Shown here in pieces: positions 1-6,288 of a DNA stretch of 7,370 nucleotides; position 1 is the stretch's first letter, and every line of letters starts with the position of its first letter. The DNA is from DAIUCA01 sp964613675 (GTDB taxonomy: Bacteria; Pseudomonadota; Gammaproteobacteria; Competibacterales; Competibacteraceae), in NCBI GenBank assembly GCA_964613675.1, contig CAZTIH010000129.1, positions 1-7,370 on the forward strand, written 5' to 3'. Below the pieces are notes generated by a model that had not been told where the DNA came from, searched no databases, and saw only the letters and a list, made by a program, of their open reading frames with translations. A program made the translations under genes and the position numbers.

Positions 1-315
1 TCGGGAAATCGCGACTCGGCTTCAGAGTCAACGGCACAGGATTCGGCATCTCGTTCGCGAAAATCTCCCCCACCCGTGAAACCGCTATCCCCGGAAGTCA
101 GGGCGGCTTATGCGCTGTTGGGCGTATCCCCGAACGCCGATTGGGAGATGGTTAAACAGGCTTACCGCCGACAGATTGCCCGCCATCACCCCGACCGTTT
201 TGTGGGCAATCAGGCCAGTGCAGAAGCTATTCAAGAAGCCAATGAGCATACTCAACGGATTCTGCGGGCCTATGAACTTTTGCAAAATTTTGCTCGACCG
301 TCGCCGTTCAACTGA
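1..315 (+). CDS. J-domain (DnaJ/DjlA-like) co-chaperone, C-terminal part, 5' end outside window
   Basis: The frame is open from the first base to the TGA at 313-315, so this is probably the 3' end of a longer gene. A GTG at 76 could start a 79-aa protein, but the upstream codons continue as a Ser/Arg/Pro-rich stretch typical of a flexible linker. The J domain follows: AYALLGVSPNAD, a basic helix II (VKQAYRRQIAR), the HPD triad at 187-195, and a final helix ending RAYELLQN. Loop HPD with the preceding basic helix is the element that stimulates DnaK ATPase activity. A J domain at the extreme C-terminus after a linker is the DjlA arrangement (membrane segment, TerB domain, linker, J domain), and the helix spacing after HPD resembles DjlA more than classical DnaJ. 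The N-terminal domains that would confirm this are not visible. It is unrelated in strand and function to the operon at 2396-7041. Confidence 0.85.
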   Translation, partial: SGNRDSASESTAQDSASRSRKSPPPVKPLSPEVRAAYALLGVSPNADWEMVKQAYRRQIARHHPDRFVGNQASAEAIQEANEHTQRILRAYELLQNFARPSPFN

Positions 316-350
316 CATCCTCCCTGCCCTAAAGGACGGGGCTTGTCGCT
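314..350. mobile_element. IS200/IS605-type (TnpB element) end hairpin, relic
   Basis: Just after the J-protein stop codon is a GC-rich hairpin: CCCTGCCC (322-329), loop TAAA, GGACGGGG (334-341). It has seven pairs including one G-T, and one C-A mismatch. The flanking bases GACATCCT and GCTTGTCGC are familiar from ends of IS200/IS605-family elements carrying tnpB. From memory, the bottom-strand reading (ending GGGAGGATGTCA) matches the right end of such elements, where the omega RNA scaffold ends and the guide or flank begins. In that reading the element lay to the right and its flank is the J-protein 3' end. No tnpB coding sequence is visible next to it, so it is a solo end or a decayed copy. 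Orientation is tentative. Confidence 0.5.
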
Positions 351-425
351 CATCTTGGTCATAAATCCGACATGTGTTTTTGGTAGCTAATCACTTGAAT
401 CCCGCACCTCTAGGAAAATTGAGTC

Positions 426-1559
426 ATGTCGTCTGATCGCAACAGTAACAGTCGTTTAGCGCTCGCCGTTTTTTTTGCCACCCTCCTTGGAACGCTCATC
501 GGTTTAGCGGCCGATCTTAACGATGCGCTTGCCGTGTTAGGCCCCCTATACGAAATTACGGACCCCAGCCCGCGGATTCATCTCGTGGGCAGTTCCACAA
601 TGTTGGGCGAGGGTTTGAAGTTAGCAACGGCGTGGCGGGAAGAGTTTGTTAAACGCAAAACGCAAACCGTCAATTTAGACCCTTTTGGGGAATTGGAACG
701 CCCACCGTTTTTTGACATCACTTCGGTGGGCAGCGTCAAGGGGGTAGAGCTGATTGCCGACGGATCGGGGCAGATTTTGGCATCATCGGAACCCATTAAC
801 CCCGATTATTTGACGCGACTACAACGCGAAAACATCGAACTCGAATGTGCTGCCGAAGTCGGTTACGACATTATTGCGTTTGTTTCCGACGCCTCCACCG
901 AGTTGCCCATGCTGACCACGCGCCAAATTTCGGGGATTCTCGCGGGTCTCATCGACAATTGGATGGAGCTTGGGGGGCCCGATAAGCCGCTTCAGCTCGT
1001 GATTCGGCATGGCAGTGGAACGACCGACTTAGTGTTGCGACGCTTTACGGACAGTCCGGAATATCCGCGGCGTCATATTCCCTGTCATGGCAACGATGAA
1101 TGTCTGAACATCACCCTGAATACCCCGGGATCCTTATATTTTGTCAGTACGGCTTGGCTGTTTACCCAACGTGGTGCAGCGGCAGAAATTGCAGCGCGTA
1201 CCCTTTCTAATTCCCCAGGGCAACAGCGCGTATCGACCTTTCTGAATGTAGTGCCCTTAGCCAATCCGTTAGGCGATTTGGTCAATCCTCTCGATCCACA
1301 ACTCGATCTCGATCAATATCCTCGCGATCTGGTGAGACCACTGTATCTGTATGTGTTTCGCCACCCGAAAACGCCTCAGCCCGTCATAGATCTAGCGCGA
1401 GATTTTATGTTCTTCGTAAGAAGTTTACCGGGTCAAGCGATTACGCAAACGCATTATTTCTTCACCTTCTTTAAGCCCCCGGAAGGCATCGTGATTGGTT
1501 CAGATCTCCCGCGAGGCTTTGTGACACGCGATGGGGTACCGACGGTATGTCGCCCCTAA
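426..1559 (+). CDS. PstS-like periplasmic substrate-binding protein (PBP type 2 fold)
   Basis: A 377-aa exported protein. Residues 11-29 form a hydrophobic signal segment after Arg10, with possible cleavage after LAA at 27-29. The mature part has features of the phosphate-binding PBP-like family: LVGSSTM at 53-59, DGSG at 112-115 followed by LASSEPI at 118-124, GYDIIAFVSD at 146-155, an LTTRQISGIL.G.I.NW.ELGGP helix and turn at 163-185, and RHGSGTTD at 194-201. In PstS, Ser/Thr/Asp/Arg residues in equivalent loops hold the oxyanion, so phosphate or another oxyanion is plausible but not shown. Cys220 and Cys226 could form a small disulfide. The ATG at 426 is preceded by AGGA ten bases upstream. 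The next gene starts inside this one (13-base overlap), implying coupled translation. No pstC, pstA or pstB lies nearby, so it may serve a sensor or a distant transporter. Confidence 0.75.
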   Translation: MSSDRNSNSRLALAVFFATLLGTLIGLAADLNDALAVLGPLYEITDPSPRIHLVGSSTMLGEGLKLATAWREEFVKRKTQTVNLDPFGELERPPFFDITSVGSVKGVELIADGSGQILASSEPINPDYLTRLQRENIELECAAEVGYDIIAFVSDASTELPMLTTRQISGILAGLIDNWMELGGPDKPLQLVIRHGSGTTDLVLRRFTDSPEYPRRHIPCHGNDECLNITLNTPGSLYFVSTAWLFTQRGAAAEIAARTLSNSPGQQRVSTFLNVVPLANPLGDLVNPLDPQLDLDQYPRDLVRPLYLYVFRHPKTPQPVIDLARDFMFFVRSLPGQAITQTHYFFTFFKPPEGIVIGSDLPRGFVTRDGVPTVCRP

Positions 1560-2299
1560 AGCGGGGGTTAATAGCGCTTGTACTGTTGACGACGGAGGTC
1601 GCAGCGCAAACGCCCCATCTCGTTGTAGGGGTTGAAAAAGACTTTGCCCCCTTTGCCTTCAGAACACGCGAAAATGAGCTGACGGGCTTTGATGTGGAAT
1701 TACTGCGATTGATTGCCGCCGAGTTAGCGGGCGATGCGACCTTTGTCGAGGTCTCGTGGTTAGAGACCAACCGCTTTCTGATGCGGGGACATTCGGAGCG
1801 CTTTGTCATTGCGGCCGGTGCACTTTCGATTACGCCCGAACGGCAAGCGAAAGTGGCTTTTTCCACGCCTTATCTTGTGAGTGGCCAGCGATTGATTACC
1901 GCGAAATCTCAATCGTTTACCGTAGAAAATGACTGGTCTGGGAAACGCATTGCCGTGCAGATGGAAACCACGGGGCTACAATGGCTACGTCGCCACGCAC
2001 CGACTGCAAGCCCTCTACCGAAACCCACCGCATTAGGGACTTTACAGTCTGTTGTGACGGGCGAAGCTGAGGGTGCGGTTCTCGACGAGGTGATTACGGC
2101 TTATCTGCTGAAAACCCGTCCTGAATTTGTTGATTTAGTCTTACAACCCCCCCGCTTAAACGAAGAGTCTTACGGATTTGCCGCGCCCTTAATTCAAAAA
2201 CCGCTTCTCGAATTAGTCGACACCGCTTTGCAGCATCTGAAGGAACGGGGGGAGTATGAGAAATTGCGGCTCACCTGGTTTGGGGATCCCCTCGATTGA
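1547..2299 (+). CDS. Periplasmic solute-binding protein, SBP_bac_3 (amino-acid-binding type)
   Basis: A 250-aa protein of the usual size for family 3 solute-binding proteins. It has a clear signal peptide: Lys5-Arg6, a hydrophobic core at 8-15, and a VAA cleavage site before Gln21. Family features follow in order: LVVGVEKDFAPFAF (25-38), LTGFDVELL (45-53), SITPER with the ligand-binding Arg99, FSTPYLVSGQ (105-114), the hinge segment W.GKRIAVQM near 130-139, GAVLDEVITAYLL (176-188) with Asp180 where the family binds the ligand amino group, and a C-terminal TWFGD. Where many members have a G.yD motif before the second strand, this one has SERF (83-86), so ligand choice may differ. Its start lies 13 bases inside the preceding gene. 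There is no strong Shine-Dalgarno sequence, so it probably depends on upstream translation. Ligand unknown: an amino acid or small carboxylate is likely. No permease is adjacent. Confidence 0.85.
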   Translation: MSPLKRGLIALVLLTTEVAAQTPHLVVGVEKDFAPFAFRTRENELTGFDVELLRLIAAELAGDATFVEVSWLETNRFLMRGHSERFVIAAGALSITPERQAKVAFSTPYLVSGQRLITAKSQSFTVENDWSGKRIAVQMETTGLQWLRRHAPTASPLPKPTALGTLQSVVTGEAEGAVLDEVITAYLLKTRPEFVDLVLQPPRLNEESYGFAAPLIQKPLLELVDTALQHLKERGEYEKLRLTWFGDPLD

Positions 2300-2332
2300 G
2301 TTCTATGGGGGATGATGTCGACCGAGGTTTTT
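2290..2332 (+). terminator. Weak candidate terminator of the binding-protein pair
   Basis: CCTCG at 2290-2294 can pair with CGAGG at 2323-2327, which is followed directly by five T residues. The stem is only five pairs with a 28-base loop and starts inside the coding end, so this is marginal. The rest of the 96-base convergent gap (2300-2395) shows no better hairpin on either strand. Confidence 0.25.
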
Positions 2333-2395
2333 ATATCCCATTCGCCAAAGCGTAGGTTGCCCCGAGACTGCGGCGTGGCCTCAGAACTTGTTTGC

Positions 2396-4258
2396 CTACT
2401 TCCCAATCGCCCTACACAGAGATTTGAGCGCACCGGCTGGCAGGAAGAGTGACTGTGCTCGTTCGATACCTTTGCCCCGATTACAAAGCAGGTCTCCTTT
2501 ACCCACCAGATTTTCTCCCCCGGGTTCGCCTAACACGATCTGCGAATTCGTATTACTGGTCACGCGAAGACAAATTTGTAGGGGTAAATTCGCTTTAATC
2601 AGCCCCGTCACGACCTCTTTATCTGGACGTTGGGTCGCCAATACCAAATGGATTCCCGCCGCCCGCCCTTTTGCCGCCAATTTCGACACGAGATTTTCAA
2701 ATCTTTTCTTTTCTTTCTTATCTTCGGTGCCTAAGTCGGCAAATTCATCGAAAATCAATAACCAGAAGGGTAAATCCGTTTTCCCCGCCGCCAAACGGGC
2801 TTCCAAATGGATAAATCCTTCATCGCTCAACTGCTGGTAACGCCGATTCATCTCGTTGATGGCCATCTCCAACTTGACCAACGCAGTTTCGAGATCGGTA
2901 ATGATGGGGTCGGTCAGATAGGGACTCCCATTCATTTCGCCAAACGTCAGAATTTTGGGATCGACGATGGTCATTCTGAGCGCAGCGGGTGAATTGCGGT
3001 GTATGAGAGAGGCCACGACCGATTTCAGAAACTCGCTCTTCCCACTCCCCGAACTCCCCGCCACCAGCCCATGACAGGTATTCGCGTCGGCGAAATTACC
3101 CATCAGAAGCTCGCCCGCGACCCCAATCCCAATGGGAAATGCCATCGGACTCGGATGATCTTGCCAAACGGGATGTGCTCTAAAGCGTTCCCACAACATC
3201 AAATCGGGCTGGCTTTTGGGCACATCGACCGAGACATATCCCGAACTCGCCTCAATACAGGGTGCAGAGTTCGAGGCTAACCGCACTTGCAGATCTTTGG
3301 CACGACTCGATAGCGACACCACCTTGACGCCCGGCGCAGGCCTGAGCTGATACCGCACTAATTGCGGCGCGATGATGCGCCCCGTCACCGTGACCGTTAA
3401 GTTGAAATCTCGGAACGTCTCTTCGATCAACCGACTTTGGTCATCGACTTCCGTAAAGCGCATGGTTGAGGACACATCGGCGACTTCTTCATCGAGATCA
3501 ATCACCTCACTGAGAGGAAGTTCGGGGACGACTTCTATAGCGTCATTAATCTCGCGAATCACGGGCAACACGATCTGGTTAAATAAATCCTGCAACTCAG
3601 AGGCAGAGACAGGGAGCAAAACCAGGGCCGGTTGGTAATACTCTAGCTCGCCCTGCATCGGCATTCCTGGACGAACCTGGGCCAATAAATGGGCGTAAAT
3701 GGCTAATTGCAACAAATCGTGTTCGGCATTTCCTCCCTGTGACAGTTTGTAATCGACCACCACAAGCGTTTGTCCTTCCAAATGTCTTACGGCGTCGATT
3801 TGGCCCGAAATGGCGATTTGGGTATCGGCAATCGCCACCTCTTTAATCTGCATCTCTTCCTCACAGTAGAGATCCAGCCAATGTTCAAATTGGGGACAGG
3901 TCGCCCGTAACATCTGTAGCCGTCCGCAAAATGTTTGCAGACATTGCGTGAGGTGGTAAGCCGAGGAGAGTTCGCCCTGTTGCGCCAGTTGACCAAGGGG
4001 TTTTTCGGCAAAGCGCGTGTACAACTCGTCCCACAACGCCTCCTGCGTGATGAGCTTCTGCGCCGTTTTTGTGGCCCGCCCTCGACATAACCAAGCCACA
4101 AAATTTTCCGCAATTTTGTGAAATAGTTGACCTTTGACGGGAAATTGCCCCTTAGGCGAACGGGGACGCGGGGGTTTAGACACCTTTCGCTGTAGCCACT
4201 GCGCACGCCAAATGGGATCGGCAACGGCGTGACATAGATGCGTAACACTCATTTTCAC
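2396..4258 (-). CDS. RecB/Cas4-type PD-(D/E)XK nuclease fused to FtsK/SpoIIIE-type DNA translocase
   Basis: A 620-aa two-part protein. Residues 1 to about 215 are a RecB-family nuclease with the full motif set: GQLFH ending at His47, SGQID ending at Asp155, VVVDYK with Asp169 and Lys171, and QLAIY with Gln184 and Tyr188. No Cys cluster follows the QxxxY motif, so a Cas4- or AddB-type iron-sulfur cluster is unlikely. An acidic linker (about 240-275) follows. Residues 285-355 match the FtsK beta domain (VTGRIIAPQLVRYQL, PGVKV, KDLQVRLA). The motor has AGSSGSGKS (Walker A, Lys407), IVDPK, LLIFDEFADL (Walker B, Asp504-Glu505), LATQRP (540-545) and GKGDLL. The protein ends soon after the motor: there is no gamma (KOPS-reading) domain and no membrane segment. 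It is thus a soluble pump with a cutting head, not a division translocase. GTG at 4258 is chosen as start because it has the best Shine-Dalgarno spacing; ATG at 4252 is the alternative. Confidence 0.9.
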   Translation of the reverse strand: MKMSVTHLCHAVADPIWRAQWLQRKVSKPPRPRSPKGQFPVKGQLFHKIAENFVAWLCRGRATKTAQKLITQEALWDELYTRFAEKPLGQLAQQGELSSAYHLTQCLQTFCGRLQMLRATCPQFEHWLDLYCEEEMQIKEVAIADTQIAISGQIDAVRHLEGQTLVVVDYKLSQGGNAEHDLLQLAIYAHLLAQVRPGMPMQGELEYYQPALVLLPVSASELQDLFNQIVLPVIREINDAIEVVPELPLSEVIDLDEEVADVSSTMRFTEVDDQSRLIEETFRDFNLTVTVTGRIIAPQLVRYQLRPAPGVKVVSLSSRAKDLQVRLASNSAPCIEASSGYVSVDVPKSQPDLMLWERFRAHPVWQDHPSPMAFPIGIGVAGELLMGNFADANTCHGLVAGSSGSGKSEFLKSVVASLIHRNSPAALRMTIVDPKILTFGEMNGSPYLTDPIITDLETALVKLEMAINEMNRRYQQLSDEGFIHLEARLAAGKTDLPFWLLIFDEFADLGTEDKKEKKRFENLVSKLAAKGRAAGIHLVLATQRPDKEVVTGLIKANLPLQICLRVTSNTNSQIVLGEPGGENLVGKGDLLCNRGKGIERAQSLFLPAGALKSLCRAIGK

Positions 4259-6267
4259 GCTTCACTCCTCCATTGGATCATCACCTTCCCCGGCCCCACA
4301 AATAGCTTGAGTTTGTCGATCTGTTCACAGGCTTGCCGAATCTGATCGAGATCCGAAGATTGGGTAAGTTGACTGGCTAAGTCGTCGAGACTCATGAATT
4401 TGCTTGTCCGCATGACCTTCGTGATTTCTGTAGCCAATTTCGATGTCGGTTTGGATACGGCAGTAGGAGGCTTTGGTGTTGACGCGGCATCTGAATCGTC
4501 CAACAGATATTTCCAGAAAAAATCTAATTCTTTGAGCAGAAATTCCGTCACTTCTGAAGGTTTCTCATCAATATCGCCTTGAACGCTATCCGTGTAGAGC
4601 CGATGGGCCGCGTATAGTCGAGCGATCTCAGCCACGGTGAGCGTCAGAATGGCTAACCGCTTGACGTCCATCAGCGCCCGAAGATCTGCTGCAACTTTCC
4701 AGGTCTCCTTGGGCACGGGGGGCAGTTCCGCCGTCCGCAAACAGATTAGCTTTATTTGGTGATCGGCCTGCGCCATCCAATGGGCATAACTTCCCCATGT
4801 GGAGGCGTTGTTATTGGCTTGCAACACAAAAACGAACTTCCGCTGTTGGTATTGCCATTGCGGGGCTTTCTCACCGACGCGAAACGCCATCTGGGTCACG
4901 GTCACTTCTGGAAGAGATTTCGCCAAGTCGCTGACGAGCCAATACAGGGTTTCGTGATCGAAGGTTTGGCGGCGTTTATCCTGTTCGACATCTTGAATTC
5001 GTTTCTGCCACTGTTCTGCAAGCGAGGTCTTGACCCAGATTTTTTGGGCCATTACGTCGTTCCAGCGAAGGGCACATTCTTTTAGAAACATCCGAATACT
5101 GACTTCTTTTTTCGCCGTAAAAAACTGCGTCAACCATCCTAAATCCCCGAAAAATGCCGCTTTTTGGGCAGCCGACACCTGCGCTATCTCCACACGGTGT
5201 TGGGCTAATTCCTGGGCTTGAGCGAGAGATAAGGTGGGTAATTTTAGGGGCGGAATTTCGAGACGATCCCGATTGGCCACCTGCCAGTTGGGGGCAATTT
5301 GATTTTCCCAAGGTTCGGCATTGGTTGTGATAAGGGTGAGCTGATTTGGGGCTTCATCGGTTAAATCGTTGACGATGATGCCCAACGATTGGGCCAAGGC
5401 TTTCGATTGACCGTAGTTTTCCGTTTGATCGAAGCAGATGAGAAAAGGCCGATAGAATCCCGCCAAACGACATAAATCGAGCACCCGTTGTTTTGCCATT
5501 TCATTGCGTTCGGTTGCGCTGAGTTCGTGATAAATCCGTTGCGCTGAGGGAATGCCAATTCTTTGGGCAATGTCGTCGTCGATGGGATCCCCTCTCAGCC
5601 AATCCTTACACCCCTGCATAACCTCCCAATCCGCTTCGCCAAGATAGCCGTAGCCGTGCAACACTTTTAACCAAACGATTAACGGCGTTTGCAGATTGAG
5701 ACGATGCAGTTTTTGTTGAACGGCATTAATCCAGGTACCGTTTTTCAGAATTTTTTCTAGAAAGTCACACCATTGCTCATGATCTTTCAGCGACACCAGC
5801 TTTTCCGGGGCTCGGCGTAGGTAGTCGATATTGTGTTTTTGGTTTGGGGGAAGATGGTCCGCCACAATCTGGGCGAGCACGGCGTGTGAAAACAGCGTCA
5901 ATTGACTGGGTGCAAAATCGTCTTCGTCGGTGCGGTCGGGAAAATCAAGCTCTTGACCCATGCGGGTGAGAATGGATTTCCACGCCGTTTCCGGATCCCC
6001 GTAGGGTTTGATGTAAACGAGGGTCGATTTGCCGCTTTGGGCGCGAAAAAGCTGGCCAATGAGATGGGATTTCCCAAACCCCGCCCGAGGAGACATCACC
6101 AGCAGCGATTTGGGGGAACGCAATCCGTAGCGCGGACAGGGTTCCTTTAACAGAAGATGCAGACGTTCGGTAATTTGATCGACGACGTGTTGATTGAAGC
6201 CCGGCAATGAATAGCTGATGCGTCGCGGGTCATCGACGATATCATCGAGAAAGGGATTGACTGACAT
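4255..6267 (-). CDS. Large P-loop (AAA/ORC-like) ATPase with C-terminal winged-helix-like end
   Basis: A 670-aa ATPase. The Walker A motif is SPRAGFGKS (59-67, Lys66). The best Walker B is FLICFDQTENYG (275-286), with Asp280 and Gln281 in place of the usual Asp-Glu. A sensor-like LTLITTNAEPWE follows at 310-321, then a basic NRDRLEIPPL stretch. About 200 residues separate the Walker motifs, far more than in compact AAA+ proteins, so a helical insert (about 110-260) is present. Residues 476-560 alternate strand and helix (FVFVLQ, WGSYAHWM, IKLICL, WKVAADL, LAILTL, VAEIARLYA); this may be a non-catalytic nuclease-like or receiver-like domain, without visible active-site residues. A Pro/Ser/Thr linker (596-608) leads to a winged-helix-like end (611-665). 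GGAG lies ten bases before the ATG at 6267. The overall form recalls large ATPases of multi-gene defence loci such as BREX, but I cannot assign it to a named family. Likely role: recognition or loading partner of the nuclease-translocase. Confidence 0.8.
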   Translation of the reverse strand: MSVNPFLDDIVDDPRRISYSLPGFNQHVVDQITERLHLLLKEPCPRYGLRSPKSLLVMSPRAGFGKSHLIGQLFRAQSGKSTLVYIKPYGDPETAWKSILTRMGQELDFPDRTDEDDFAPSQLTLFSHAVLAQIVADHLPPNQKHNIDYLRRAPEKLVSLKDHEQWCDFLEKILKNGTWINAVQQKLHRLNLQTPLIVWLKVLHGYGYLGEADWEVMQGCKDWLRGDPIDDDIAQRIGIPSAQRIYHELSATERNEMAKQRVLDLCRLAGFYRPFLICFDQTENYGQSKALAQSLGIIVNDLTDEAPNQLTLITTNAEPWENQIAPNWQVANRDRLEIPPLKLPTLSLAQAQELAQHRVEIAQVSAAQKAAFFGDLGWLTQFFTAKKEVSIRMFLKECALRWNDVMAQKIWVKTSLAEQWQKRIQDVEQDKRRQTFDHETLYWLVSDLAKSLPEVTVTQMAFRVGEKAPQWQYQQRKFVFVLQANNNASTWGSYAHWMAQADHQIKLICLRTAELPPVPKETWKVAADLRALMDVKRLAILTLTVAEIARLYAAHRLYTDSVQGDIDEKPSEVTEFLLKELDFFWKYLLDDSDAASTPKPPTAVSKPTSKLATEITKVMRTSKFMSLDDLASQLTQSSDLDQIRQACEQIDKLKLFVGPGKVMIQWRSEA
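4259..4271 (-). promoter_or_regulatory. Shine-Dalgarno deciding the GTG start of the nuclease-translocase
   Basis: On the minus strand GGAGGAG (4271-4265) lies six bases before GTG at 4258, inside the last codons of the ATPase gene. The ATG two codons later (4252) would be twelve bases from it. GTGA forms the start-stop overlap (4258-4255), so the two genes are probably translationally coupled and made in related amounts. Confidence 0.7.
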
Positions 6268-6288
6268 GTTCTATTCGCTCCGTTTGGG

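Noticed and set aside
1471..1866. A 131-codon open frame antisense to both binding-protein genes
   Set aside because: It has no recognisable motif and lies opposite two well-supported coding regions; it is a by-product of their codon pattern.
2282..2291. Perfect palindrome GGGGATCCCC
   Set aside because: It encodes the last residues of the binding protein and is isolated; there is no second copy or spacing that would suggest an operator.
3787..4248. A 153-codon frame on the minus strand within the nuclease region
   Set aside because: It overlaps the nuclease gene on the same strand in another frame, is rich in Arg/Ser/Pro, and has no family features.
2396..4258. Cell-division DNA translocase FtsK/SpoIIIE
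   Set aside because: There are no membrane segments and no C-terminal gamma domain, and the N-terminus is a nuclease. Only the beta domain and motor are shared.
3600..4258. Cas4 with an iron-sulfur cluster, hinting at a CRISPR adaptation module
   Set aside because: No Cys cluster follows the QxxxY motif, and no cas1, cas2 or repeat array is present in the window.
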